Notes under the pieces: generated by a model
What the model saw: the letters and a program-made list of their open reading frames with translations, nothing else
Told to the model about the DNA's origin: nothing
The model's database searches: none
DNA from: Cyclobacteriaceae bacterium
Lineage (GTDB): Bacteria; Bacteroidota; Bacteroidia; Cytophagales; Cyclobacteriaceae
NCBI GenBank assembly: GCA_019638255.1
Contig: JAHBUD010000002.1
Coordinates: 1-64,000, forward strand
DNA: 64,000 nucleotides
Direction of reading: 5' to 3'
Translations under genes and position numbers: made by a program
Shown: positions 17,267 through 26,886 of the stretch, one piece after another
Position numbering within the stretch: position 1 is the stretch's first letter
Layout of the letters: every line of letters starts with the position of its first letter

Positions 17267-18452
17267 CTTTCTTAATTGCGTGATATATCCCAACCTGATT
17301 GCCAAATATTTTCGTAAAACCTTTCACGTCATCACCGGTCCAGCCCAGGTTCATTTCACCATACTTCCCAAATTTAGCCGACATCAAATCAAAAGGCGAC
17401 TCAATACCCAACACCTGAAAACGGTACGGATAAAGTTCAACATGTACCTCACCGGTAACATGCTGTTGTGTACTAGTCAGAAATGCCTCAATGTCGCGCA
17501 TTACCGGATCAAGATACTGACCTTCATGCAACCAGTTGCCATAAAACTGCGCCAATTGATCTTTCCAACTCAATTGCCACTTGGTGAGCACATGTTTTTC
17601 CAATGCATGATGCGCCTTGATGATCAGCATAGGCGCAGCCGCTTCAAAACCAACCCGGCCTTTAATACCAATGATCGTATCACCCACATGAATATCACGA
17701 CCGATACCGTAGGGCCCGGCAAGTTGCTGCACGTATTGAATGGCTTCAACCGGATGATCAAACTTCTGATCATTTACTTTTTTCAACTCGCCCCTTTCAA
17801 AATGCAATACCACATGCTCACTTCCCGATTTCGTAACCGGTGTGGGCCACGCTTCTTCGGGCAACATGCCCAAGGAGTTTAGTGTTTCCTTTCCCCCTAC
17901 GGATGTCCCCCAGATTCCTTTATTAATAGAGTATTGAGCCTTGGCAAAATTCATTTCCACTCCCCGATCCTTCAGGTAATTGATTTCTGCCTCACGCGAA
18001 AGTTTCAACTCTCTTATAGGCGTAATGATTTCTACTCCGGGAAGAAGAATGTTCAGCACCATATCAAAACGTACCTGGTCGTTGCCGGCACCGGTACTGC
18101 CGTGCGCCACGCCATCTGCACCAATCGCTTTGGCGTAATCGGCCACAGCCAACGCCTGCGACATTCGCTCCGCGCTTACACTTAAGGGGTAAGCGTTATT
18201 CTTCAAAACATTTCCATAAACCAGGTAGCGGATAACCTTGTCGTAATAATTACGGGTTTCATCAACCGTTTTATGATCCACAGCGCCTAATGACAAAGCA
18301 TGTGCTTCAATGCGCTTCAATTCTGCTTCATCAAAGCCACCGGTATTCACCGTTATGGTATGCACGTCTACATGCATATCATCTTTGAGGTACTTGACAC
18401 AAAATGAGGTATCAAGCCCTCCGCTGAAGGCCAAAACAATTTTCTTTTTCAT
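17253..18452 (-). CDS. argG: Argininosuccinate synthase
   Basis: Joins citrulline and aspartate with ATP. The 399 residues start with the ATP-pyrophosphatase loop AFSGGLDTS (8-16), followed by GSTGAGNDQVRFD and GIWGTSVGGKE. Length matches the family (about 400). It begins 1 bp after the stop of the acyltransferase gene and overlaps argC, so it is clearly in the same operon. Confidence 0.96.
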   Translation of the reverse strand: MKKKIVLAFSGGLDTSFCVKYLKDDMHVDVHTITVNTGGFDEAELKRIEAHALSLGAVDHKTVDETRNYYDKVIRYLVYGNVLKNNAYPLSVSAERMSQALAVADYAKAIGADGVAHGSTGAGNDQVRFDMVLNILLPGVEIITPIRELKLSREAEINYLKDRGVEMNFAKAQYSINKGIWGTSVGGKETLNSLGMLPEEAWPTPVTKSGSEHVVLHFERGELKKVNDQKFDHPVEAIQYVQQLAGPYGIGRDIHVGDTIIGIKGRVGFEAAAPMLIIKAHHALEKHVLTKWQLSWKDQLAQFYGNWLHEGQYLDPVMRDIEAFLTSTQQHVTGEVHVELYPYRFQVLGIESPFDLMSAKFGKYGEMNLGWTGDDVKGFTKIFGNQVGIYHAIKKDVET

Positions 18453-18453
18453 C

Positions 18454-19221
18454 TTACCAAAAGAAAAAACTTAAAATAGAATTCTTCTTCGACTCACCCG
18501 TACCGGAGCCATTGTTCTTGTTGCGCGAACGCAACAGCACGTACTGTTTGAATTTAACCCAACGTTCAAACAGCTTAAAGTTGCCTTTAAATTTACGTTT
18601 ACGTCTCCGCTTTAGTACTCCGGTTGGTGTAACCACGGTTTGTGCTTTCACCGTTTGAGCAGCCAATACTTTTGCCGTTGCTTCGGCAGGGTCGAAAAGC
18701 ATGGCTGTACACATGCAGTTGGAGCGGTTTTTACTGGTCAGGATTTCGAAATTAATGCAACTCCTGCAGCCCTTCCAGAACTCTTCATCCGTGGTAAGCT
18801 CTGAATAGGTTACCGGCTCATAACCCAGATCGGAGTTGATCTTCATCACCGCCAAGCCTGTAGTAAGGCCAAAGATTTTTGCCTCCGGATACTTCTGCCG
18901 CGACAATTCAAAAATCTTACGCTTAATATCGGTAGCCACCCCGCTTTTCCGAAAGGGGGGTGACACAATCAGGCCTGAGTTGGCCACGTACTTTTCGTGT
19001 TGCCATGCCTCTATGTAACAGAAGCCCACCCAGGTTCCATCTTGTGTATAGGCAATAACTGCCTTCCCCTCCTCCATCTTCTTTTCGATGTATTCTGGCG
19101 AACGCTTGGCAATACCTGTTCCGCGCGCTTTCGCGGATTCTTCCATCTCTGCTGTGATGGTTGCTGAATAATGTTTGTCATCGGCTGTAGCGAGCCGAAT
19201 CACTAATGATTGATTTTCCAA
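18454..19221 (-). CDS. GNAT acyltransferase, probable N-acylglutamate synthase
   Basis: A 255-residue protein with a GNAT acetyltransferase fold (about 7-150). The acyl-CoA loop appears around LIVSPPFRKSGVATDIKRK, and a LGYEPVTYSEL segment follows. Then comes CRSCINFEI and NCMCTAM, two closely spaced cysteine pairs (CxxC and CxC) that could bind zinc. The last ~70 residues are a very basic tail (KRRRKRKFKG) rich in Lys, Arg and Ser. It is the first gene of the arginine operon and no other argA or argJ is in the operon, so it is the likely first-step enzyme making N-acetyl- or N-succinylglutamate. A role for such GNATs in Bacteroidota is known to me only in outline. Confidence 0.75.
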   Translation of the reverse strand: MENQSLVIRLATADDKHYSATITAEMEESAKARGTGIAKRSPEYIEKKMEEGKAVIAYTQDGTWVGFCYIEAWQHEKYVANSGLIVSPPFRKSGVATDIKRKIFELSRQKYPEAKIFGLTTGLAVMKINSDLGYEPVTYSELTTDEEFWKGCRSCINFEILTSKNRSNCMCTAMLFDPAEATAKVLAAQTVKAQTVVTPTGVLKRRRKRKFKGNFKLFERWVKFKQYVLLRSRNKNNGSGTGESKKNSILSFFFW

Positions 19222-19308
19222 TGCCTTAAAATGCCTTAGTTAAAAAGTATGTTTAATAAAGTGTGCTGTAAGCACAGAAAGCCGAATGCCCTTGACATTC
19301 TGCTTGGT

Positions 19309-19500
19309 TCAACAAAAAGTTGGGAGTTGTATCAAATACGCACGAAGCGCGCGGGTCGGCATCGCCTGGTCACCATACAGGCTGATATTGCGAACGGGAA
19401 TGTTCTGGGGAATTGAAAAGCGGCCGTGGCTGCTTTTGATTTGGTGAAGGGTGTTTTCAATGTCGTTGTTTACGGTTTTTAGTGAAACGTCAGATAAAAG
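19309..19500 (-). pseudogene. Open stretch in the arginine-operon leader, possible gene remnant
   Basis: In the 395-bp gap upstream of the operon, the minus strand has 63 open codons between TGA at 19501-19503 and TGA at 19309-19311. The peptide looks protein-like (SHGRFSIPQNIPVRNISLYG, then DQAMPTRALRAYLIQ), but there is no ATG, GTG or TTG start near its beginning. No family is recognised. It contains a near-palindrome, AAAAGCGGCC GT GGCTGCTTTT, at 19416-19437. It may be a decayed gene end or structured leader RNA. Confidence 0.3.
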
Positions 19501-19531
19501 TCATTCGGTAATTTTTAGTTAAACGAGTCTG

Positions 19532-19539
19532 CAAAAATA
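19532..19539 (-). promoter_or_regulatory. Candidate promoter of the arginine operon
   Basis: The minus strand reads TATTTTTG, an exact match to the Bacteroidetes -7 consensus TAnnTTTG. No clean -33 TTTG was found at the usual spacing. If used, the transcript has a leader of about 300 bases before the acyltransferase start. The same octamer precedes ahcY. Confidence 0.35.
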
Positions 19540-19616
19540 AACGATAAATTTTTAGAAACGGACAATTATTTTTCAAAGATGTCGAAAATAATTCCCTAAC
19601 GTAAGTTAGTAAGGCA

Positions 19617-20228
19617 TCACCGCTTACGAAACCCAGGCAGTGCAAGCTTGAACTTCACCGCCAACAAACGAATGATAATGATAAACGAGATGGAGATAAT
19701 CAGATTCAGATTACGTTCCATCGGTGTGTGCAGGTCGAGCAACAAATACAAGATTGCCCCTGCCAGACAGGCTGTGGCGTAAATCTCCTTACGGAAGATA
19801 ACGGGTAATTCGTTGGTGAGCGTATCGCGAATTACACCACCCATAACAGCAGTGAACATGCCCATGATGGCGGCTATTTCGGGTTTTACCTCCAGCGCTA
19901 TGGCCTTTTCAACCCCCAAAATGGTGAAGAAGGCAATGCCCAATGTATCGAATAGCAAGAAGGTTCTTCTGAGCTTAATGAAAAGTCGAAAGAAGACGAT
20001 GGCCATAACTACGCCAGCCAACACAGCATACAAAAAGTGAATATCGCCAATCCATACCAGCGGATAGCTTCCCAGCATAATATCACGAATTGTTCCGCCA
20101 CCAATAGCAGTAACAAAACCCGTAAAGGCAGCTCCGAACCAATCATGCTCCTTGTCTTGCATGGCCAATGCACCCGAGATGGCAAAGAAAAAGGTACCGA
20201 TTAGCTCAAGAGGATATTGAAAGTACAT
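19617..20228 (-). CDS. TRIC-family (UPF0126/YadS-like) membrane channel protein
   Basis: A 203-residue protein with about seven hydrophobic segments and an internal duplication. The repeat motifs GGGTIRD (about 43-49) and GGVIRD (about 129-134) mark the two halves, typical of the trimeric intracellular cation channel family (formerly annotated glycine transporter/UPF0126). Bacterial members conduct monovalent cations. It is not part of the arginine operon: it lies upstream of the candidate operon promoter on the same strand. Confidence 0.9.
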   Translation of the reverse strand: MYFQYPLELIGTFFFAISGALAMQDKEHDWFGAAFTGFVTAIGGGTIRDIMLGSYPLVWIGDIHFLYAVLAGVVMAIVFFRLFIKLRRTFLLFDTLGIAFFTILGVEKAIALEVKPEIAAIMGMFTAVMGGVIRDTLTNELPVIFRKEIYATACLAGAILYLLLDLHTPMERNLNLIISISFIIIIRLLAVKFKLALPGFRKR

Positions 20229-20334
20229 GTGGGTTAACGTAAAACTATACCAATATTCTACAAGGGTTCAATCAGGCTAGAAAAGGATTGCTGCAAGGTG
20301 TCAGCATAATGATCACAAGATTATAAGTTAGCCG

Positions 20335-21405
20335 CTAAAAATCCGGACATGGAATCACCAACTTATCCCGGGGTGGTTTTCGGGGATCGCGCATTGGCCA
20401 GGTGTACACCATGCTGAACTCATGCGCACCTCCACTACCTGCACCCAGTTTTGATATTGTGTAGTCATAACTGTAGCCAATGTTGAGTGCTTGCTTGGCG
20501 CCAATGTTTGTAAAACCAAGCAAGAGTACAATCGATTCATTATTAACAAAACCATTGACTTGCTTGAAAGGAACACCGCGGTACCATAAGCCAAGCACCA
20601 ATGGCTCAGCTGTGTAATACAATCCAAGGTCGAGCTGATCGAACTGGCCTTGGTGGCGATACTGAAATGCAGGGGAGATGCTACGCTCTGCTTCTTGTGC
20701 ATATAGTCCGCTTCCCTTTACTCCGGGTTTCATTTTGTACTTAAATCCACCATGCACCGACATTTTGATTGGCAACGGACTATCTTCATCAATAATGGAT
20801 TGATTAGGTTGGTTAAGATGAAAGGCCGCAACACCCAGCCATGCTGTTTTGGTAAAAAAAACTCCGCCAAGCGAAAGGTCTACAAAAGTCTTCGCATAAT
20901 CTGTACGAAACTGTTCCGCAGTTGCTGAAGAAATGATTTGACCGGTTACAGGATCAAACTGATCGCCAAACGTGAGCTTGTTAAAATTAATGTTCCTATT
21001 GTACACTGCCACCTGGGCTCCCGGTCGAAATCCAAGGTTTTTAGAAAATTCAATCTCATAAGAATATTGAAGTCCAAGATACAATGAGCGAAGATCGGCC
21101 AGTCCTTCCACATCGCGGTTGATAATTACCCCAACACCACTTCGCTTGTCTTCAATAAAATAGTCAAAATAAGCCGACATGGTGGTGAAGTTCGCATCGA
21201 TGGCCGGCCATTGATTTCGATAATTGATACCTGCACGAGCCTGACCAGTTCCGCCAGCCAACGCTGGATTAAGGTATAAGGGAGCTGCGTAAAATTGCGA
21301 AAACTGCGGATCCTGAGCAGTTACTTCCGTTTCACCTAACAGGATTAACAAACCGCATAGGAGCAGCATAAGGAAAGGCTTTACCGGTAGTTTATGTTCA
21401 AGCAT
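20335..21405 (-). CDS. Type IX secretion system protein PorP/SprF family
   Basis: A 356-residue outer-membrane protein with a signal peptide to about residue 31 (TVTAQ-like cut). It starts with the family hallmark QDPQFSQFYAAPLYLNPALAG. The rest is barrel-like, ending with a YTWPMRDP motif. PorP/SprF proteins bind the inner-membrane and periplasmic T9SS parts and often pair with one large adhesin-type cargo, as SprF does with SprB. The large type B cargo gene is divergent from it, 184 bp away, which suggests a dedicated pair. TAATTTGC lies 4 bp before the start codon. Confidence 0.9.
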   Translation of the reverse strand: MLEHKLPVKPFLMLLLCGLLILLGETEVTAQDPQFSQFYAAPLYLNPALAGGTGQARAGINYRNQWPAIDANFTTMSAYFDYFIEDKRSGVGVIINRDVEGLADLRSLYLGLQYSYEIEFSKNLGFRPGAQVAVYNRNINFNKLTFGDQFDPVTGQIISSATAEQFRTDYAKTFVDLSLGGVFFTKTAWLGVAAFHLNQPNQSIIDEDSPLPIKMSVHGGFKYKMKPGVKGSGLYAQEAERSISPAFQYRHQGQFDQLDLGLYYTAEPLVLGLWYRGVPFKQVNGFVNNESIVLLLGFTNIGAKQALNIGYSYDYTISKLGAGSGGAHEFSMVYTWPMRDPRKPPRDKLVIPCPDF

Positions 21406-21589
21406 CGAAGCAAATTAAAGCGATTCACAACATTTAAAAAACACAGGGCAGCCAAATGACCTCCTTATCGAGATTCCTAACGATAATTTTTGTCAAATTG
21501 TATACTTTAGCGATGATTGGGCGTTTGAAAGTTGATCATTTATTCATATTTAACCTTGTTTAACGTTGTACGGCAATAAGATCATAACG

Positions 21590-24500
21590 ATGATGCAGAA
21601 GATGCGGTGGTTGATTGTAGTATCCGGGCTTGTTTTCTCATGGCATGTTTCTGCTCAGGACTTCACCCGTCATAATTGGTATTTCGGAAACAGCAATGCC
21701 GCCATCCGATTTAACCGATCCGACAATGCTGCCAACCTGGTCACCAATCAAAAACTTCCGTTCGGTAATGGCGGTAGTGCTGTAGCGAGCAATCCCATCA
21801 ATGCCGACCTGATGTTTTATACGGATGGATCTCGCGTATACGACATCAGCGGTGTAGCTGCACCCATGACAAACGGAACCGGGCTGCTGGCGAATACTTC
21901 CGGAAATCAGCCCGTGGCAATCTGCCCCGTTCCTCCAACAGTAAATTTTGACGACACCTACTACATTTTTACCAACAGTGCGAACGGCATTACCGGAGGA
22001 ACAATTTTGGTCAGCACCGTTGACATGAAATTACCTGGCAACTCCGCATTCGGGGCACCTTTTACGGGTGAGGTAACAACCACCAATCAAACCATTGGTC
22101 TACCGGCAAACAGTAGCTCCGAAGCGATGATCATTATTCCTCATGATAACGGTACCGACTATTGGTTGATCACCCATCAAAATGGATCCGACAACTACAC
22201 CGTAACACACATTCAACCTGCAGGAGTTTTTACACATAGTAATTTTCCTAACCTTACCGGAGGATTGGATATATCCGCACTGAATTTTGCCTACCACCCT
22301 CCTTCCGGAAAAATTGCAGTTACTCCATTTAACATAAACCGAAATGTTGCCGTTCTCAACTTCGATAACGCAACCGGTGCACTTACCTTCGATCAATTTA
22401 TACTGAATTCAGCAAGCACAATTGCCGGTGCACTTTACGATACCGAATGGAGCCCTACCGGAAGATTCCTTTATATATCAAGACTCAACGACACAGGCAC
22501 AGATGCCCAGGTTTTGCAATTTGATAGCAATAGTCCACTGGTGACCCTTGAACCTGTTCTGCCTACTGCTGTCAATAGAAGCTATGGTTTACAACTTGCA
22601 CCGGATTCGACAATCTATCACCTCTATCAACAAGTAAACGGAGGACCTTTTTTAGTAGCCAGGCTAACCGATACTGACAGCCTGGCCAGCCTGGTGCAAT
22701 ATGAAGCCACAGCCTTTGCCCCAAATCCCAATTTTAATGGAAGACAATTTCCGTCCTTCTCCCCTGTTTACGATCTTAATCTTACCATTTCCTTTACCAC
22801 AGCAGGTACATGTTCTAACTCACCAATTTCTTTTTACCCTAGCGTAACTCCGGCAGCCGATAGCGTGGTATGGAACTTCGGGGATGGCAATGCCCTCAAC
22901 GCCTGGAGCCCGGTGCATACCTACGATGTTGGTGGAACATTTGATGTTACCTTAACAGCCTTTTTGAATGGTGAATCAGAATCGACCACGCTACCGATAA
23001 CCATCACACAATTTGATCTCCAACTTACCTTGGTTTCAGATACTACAGCATGTGAATGCGAATTGCCGGTTAATAATGGAATACCACCTTGCCCTAACGA
23101 TACCAGTGATGATTTCTCGGTTGAAGTTCAAATTCAGGGTGGAACACCAATCTCAATTGTTTGGTCGAATGGTGATACAGGCCCTGTATTAACACCTGAC
23201 TCGGCCGGTTATTACTATGTTGTAGTAACAGATGCTACAGGGTGCCAGGCTCATGCCGGTGTGAACGTTCGTGAATATGGGCTAGAAGATCAACGCGCCA
23301 ACATCTGGTACTTTGGTCAAAATGCCGGAATAGATTTTAATGTGCCACCTCCTGTTGCGCTCAACTCCCCAATTAATAGCCCTGAAGGTGTGGCCGTTAT
23401 CAGTAATCGAAACGGTCAGGTAATCCTATCTACTGACGGGGTCAGGGTTTTTGACCGCAATGACGTAGATGTTACGCAACCGCCTATTCCGCCAGGACTG
23501 GGTGGAGAGTCTGGTGCAACACAGTCGGCATTGATTATTCCGGTGCCCGATGATGAAACTCTGTACTACATATTCACTACCCAGGAGGTGTATGGTACAG
23601 GAACCTATGAATTGCGGTATTCTTTATTCGACATAAAATTAAATAATGGTGACGGGGGACTTCTTGAATACAATCGCCTTCTCTTTTCACGAAGCACCGA
23701 ACGCATTACCGGTAATGCCAACTGGCTGATAGCACATGAATACGGTAACAACTCGTTCAGAGCCTACCGGATAACAAATAGCGGTATCTTAAACCCAGTT
23801 ATATCAAGCATTGGCTCCGATCATGTACTTACTGCCCCTGAAACAGGACAAGGATACATGAAACTTGGTGGAGGAAACGTGCTTGCGGTGGCACTATCAA
23901 ACCCAGGCGTATCAAACGTGTTAGAAATTTTTGATTTTAATAATGCAACCGGTGCTGTTACCAACTTCCGCACAGCTGATCTTAACAGCACCACAGGTCA
24001 GGTGTATGGAGTTGAATTTGCCGGCAACAAGATTTTAACAACACTACTCGGCACACCCTCAGCCATCCGCGAATTTTATATCGACTTTCAAGGCAATCCA
24101 CAATTAATAACGCCACCACTGGCTGATATCAACCAACAACTTGGTGCAATCCAACGCGGCCCTGACGGACAGATTTACGTTGCAATAAACAACAGTTCTT
24201 CATTGGGTGTGATAACGATTAACCCGGATACATTACTGGTTTCGTCCTTCAATGCAAATGGCTTTGCACTTGCTGCCGGAACGCAAAGCACATTGGGTCT
24301 TCCTAACTTTATTCAGAATGTCGGTAATCCAAACCAACCACCAGGCATGGACATCGCGGGCTTTTGCTTGGGTGAACCTACCCTATTCACCGGATTTGGT
24401 ACTGACCCGATCGATCTGTTTGAATGGTCGTTCGGTGATGGTTTCGGTTCTGATTCATCGGTGGTAAGGCATACCTATGCCGCAGCAGGCGATTATATTG

Positions 24501-26818
24501 TAACGCTGCGGGTTTACAACCGGTGCGGACTGGATACCACCATGACCCAAACCATAACCATTTTTCCTCCACCGTCTAACCCAACATTTTTACCGGCTGG
24601 TGTATTGCAACCGGTAATCTGCAATGGCGATTTATTGCTCGAAGCATTACCCCTTACCAATCCAAATATTCCCAACCTGACTTATTTGTGGTCAACCGGG
24701 GAAACAACCCGTGAGATCTTAGTCTCGCAGCAATCCATTGTTAGCGTAACCATCACGAATATTATCAGCGGTTGTACATCGGCTGGTGCCCTTCTCGTGG
24801 CCGACAACCGACCACCGGTTGATTTGGGTCCTGATCAAACATTATGTCAAAACTCGGCTATATTTCCATTAGATGCCTCTAACCCAGGAGCCATTTATGC
24901 CTGGACAATTAATGGTGTTGCCAGTGGCACTGCACAAACACAACCTGTTGACAGCAGCGTTCCCGGCTCATTCACGTATCAGGTATCCGTAACAGATCCC
25001 ATTACGGCCTGTACAGTAACAGAAGAAGTTACCTACACATTTAATGAAGCACCTGCATTCACTGCTGTTCCTTCTAATACAGCAGCCTGCGGCACCAACA
25101 CCGGCCAGATAGCGCTTACAATCAATTCACCTGCAAGCCTGTTTACCTACTTCGTTACTGGCCCGTCAACAACACTTCAAGATGTTGACCAAAACACAGG
25201 ACCTGTAATCAATCCAGGACTAACGGCTCTTGGAGCAGGAACCTACAGCATTACCGTGGCCGATCAGATTTCCGGATGTGCCTCCATCACTACGGTTGGT
25301 ATTAGCGATAATGCAATAGACATCGTAAGTGCCATAGCACAGTCACCTACCTGCGATCCCGTAGCCATCGATGTGATTACATCTGGAATTGTTGGTGTAG
25401 GCACAGCCACCTACACCATTACAAATTCTGGTACCGGGGTAATAACCATACCTGCAACATTAATTGGTACTGCCAATTTCACCACGTTACCGGTAACAGT
25501 TCCGGGCAGTTATACCATTCAAGTTAATGCAGACGGTTGTGTTGCCACTGAAGATATCACACTTGTGTCCGACCCAATTGTTCCGATAACCTTGTCGGCT
25601 AATGGATGCGTAAACCCAGTAACACTAACCGTGACCGGAGGGTCAGGCTTCTCCTGGACGGGTCCTAACATCACCAGTTCAACGAACATTGCTTCCGTCA
25701 CTGCCACACCACCTCAAGGCTCTCAAACATATACAGTTACAGTTACCGATGCTGGCTTCTGTCCCGCAACACAGTCCATTGTGGTTGAAGTTAATAATAA
25801 CGTAACAGCCGATTTCACTCAAACTGATGGCTGTGCAGACCAGATAACGCTAACTGCAACTGTTTCTCAGCCCGGATCATACACATATCAGTGGGATCGG
25901 AACGGAATTCCAATACCCGGTGGCGTCTCTATACTCGCCAATCTTAGCGATAATGGTGCATCGTATCGCGTTAGCATCAGAAACACCGTTTCAGGTTGTA
26001 CATTTTTATCGCCTGCACGGCAAGTTAATGTTGCAGGTGATTTGCAACTTGTCATGAACGCCACTACCCCATGCGAAGGTTCACCTTTCACCTTAACTGC
26101 AACCAGCAACATCGGTGGAACAAGTTTTCAATGGGCGGTTGATGGCAACAACATTTCCGGAGCAACCAATTCATCACTCATACGAACTACAGGTGGGCTC
26201 TACCGGGTAACCGGCACGGTACCGGGATGTTCCCGCTCAATTGAAAATCAGATTTTACTTTTCCCAACTACACCGGGCGCATTGCCTCAACGTGCACTGA
26301 TTTGTAATAACGATGCCAACCCTGATCCGAATACCAGGGAAATAACACTCGATGCCGGAGCCGGCTTTATCAGTTACAACTGGTTTCAAGGTGGGGTGCC
26401 CATTGGAGTAACCACTCAAACACTATTAGTGGATGAACCGGGTGTATACAGTGTGGCTCTCACTAATTCATTTGGTTGTATCAGCAACGATCAAACCGAT
26501 GTAATTGAAGAATGCAGACCACGCATAACCGCCCCTACTGCCTTCCGTCCGGGAAGTTCTGTTGTAGAAAACAGTGAGTTTGGAATTTTCACCTTTTTCA
26601 TCGATGACACCGGCTTTGAGGTTTTTATTTTCAATCGCTGGGGCGAAATGATTTACCAGTCCACCGACCGGTTGTTCCGGTGGAATGGCGGCTACAAAAA
26701 CAATCCATCACAGCTTTTACCAGCCGGCACCTATACTTATGTAGTGAAATATAAAAGCGCCTACCGACCACAAGATGGTATTCAGGAAAAACGCGGTGGT
26801 GTGGTGCTGGTGCGATAA
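21590..26818 (+). CDS. Large secreted PKD-domain protein with T9SS type B sorting domain
   Basis: A 1742-residue cell-surface or secreted protein. The ATG at 21590 gives a good signal peptide (about 24 residues, to SAQD). An upstream TTG start was rejected. Two related propeller-like modules begin with HNWYFGNSNAAIRF (near residue 24) and NIWYFGQNAGIDF (near 568). Each is followed by a PKD domain with WNFGDG or WSFGDG and a HTY turn (near 430 and 945). Several Ig-like, Cys-containing repeats fill 1000-1640. The last ~90 residues have the gliding-associated C-terminal pattern (TAFRPGS, FIFNRWGEMIYQS, PAGTYTYVVKY), the type B signal for T9SS export. The ligand is unknown. Confidence 0.9.
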   Translation: MMQKMRWLIVVSGLVFSWHVSAQDFTRHNWYFGNSNAAIRFNRSDNAANLVTNQKLPFGNGGSAVASNPINADLMFYTDGSRVYDISGVAAPMTNGTGLLANTSGNQPVAICPVPPTVNFDDTYYIFTNSANGITGGTILVSTVDMKLPGNSAFGAPFTGEVTTTNQTIGLPANSSSEAMIIIPHDNGTDYWLITHQNGSDNYTVTHIQPAGVFTHSNFPNLTGGLDISALNFAYHPPSGKIAVTPFNINRNVAVLNFDNATGALTFDQFILNSASTIAGALYDTEWSPTGRFLYISRLNDTGTDAQVLQFDSNSPLVTLEPVLPTAVNRSYGLQLAPDSTIYHLYQQVNGGPFLVARLTDTDSLASLVQYEATAFAPNPNFNGRQFPSFSPVYDLNLTISFTTAGTCSNSPISFYPSVTPAADSVVWNFGDGNALNAWSPVHTYDVGGTFDVTLTAFLNGESESTTLPITITQFDLQLTLVSDTTACECELPVNNGIPPCPNDTSDDFSVEVQIQGGTPISIVWSNGDTGPVLTPDSAGYYYVVVTDATGCQAHAGVNVREYGLEDQRANIWYFGQNAGIDFNVPPPVALNSPINSPEGVAVISNRNGQVILSTDGVRVFDRNDVDVTQPPIPPGLGGESGATQSALIIPVPDDETLYYIFTTQEVYGTGTYELRYSLFDIKLNNGDGGLLEYNRLLFSRSTERITGNANWLIAHEYGNNSFRAYRITNSGILNPVISSIGSDHVLTAPETGQGYMKLGGGNVLAVALSNPGVSNVLEIFDFNNATGAVTNFRTADLNSTTGQVYGVEFAGNKILTTLLGTPSAIREFYIDFQGNPQLITPPLADINQQLGAIQRGPDGQIYVAINNSSSLGVITINPDTLLVSSFNANGFALAAGTQSTLGLPNFIQNVGNPNQPPGMDIAGFCLGEPTLFTGFGTDPIDLFEWSFGDGFGSDSSVVRHTYAAAGDYIVTLRVYNRCGLDTTMTQTITIFPPPSNPTFLPAGVLQPVICNGDLLLEALPLTNPNIPNLTYLWSTGETTREILVSQQSIVSVTITNIISGCTSAGALLVADNRPPVDLGPDQTLCQNSAIFPLDASNPGAIYAWTINGVASGTAQTQPVDSSVPGSFTYQVSVTDPITACTVTEEVTYTFNEAPAFTAVPSNTAACGTNTGQIALTINSPASLFTYFVTGPSTTLQDVDQNTGPVINPGLTALGAGTYSITVADQISGCASITTVGISDNAIDIVSAIAQSPTCDPVAIDVITSGIVGVGTATYTITNSGTGVITIPATLIGTANFTTLPVTVPGSYTIQVNADGCVATEDITLVSDPIVPITLSANGCVNPVTLTVTGGSGFSWTGPNITSSTNIASVTATPPQGSQTYTVTVTDAGFCPATQSIVVEVNNNVTADFTQTDGCADQITLTATVSQPGSYTYQWDRNGIPIPGGVSILANLSDNGASYRVSIRNTVSGCTFLSPARQVNVAGDLQLVMNATTPCEGSPFTLTATSNIGGTSFQWAVDGNNISGATNSSLIRTTGGLYRVTGTVPGCSRSIENQILLFPTTPGALPQRALICNNDANPDPNTREITLDAGAGFISYNWFQGGVPIGVTTQTLLVDEPGVYSVALTNSFGCISNDQTDVIEECRPRITAPTAFRPGSSVVENSEFGIFTFFIDDTGFEVFIFNRWGEMIYQSTDRLFRWNGGYKNNPSQLLPAGTYTYVVKYKSAYRPQDGIQEKRGGVVLVR

Positions 26819-26886
26819 TCAACTTCTGATTATTGTAGCTTATTCTCCACTTTTTTACGAATATGGGTGAGTTTTATCATCTACTC

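Noticed and set aside
17267..17305. Longer start for argC at 17305
   Set aside because: It would overlap argG by 53 bp; the NADP loop begins properly from the ATG at 17266.
21566..21589. TTG start for the large T9SS cargo
   Set aside because: ATG codons at 21590 and 21593 give a standard signal peptide.
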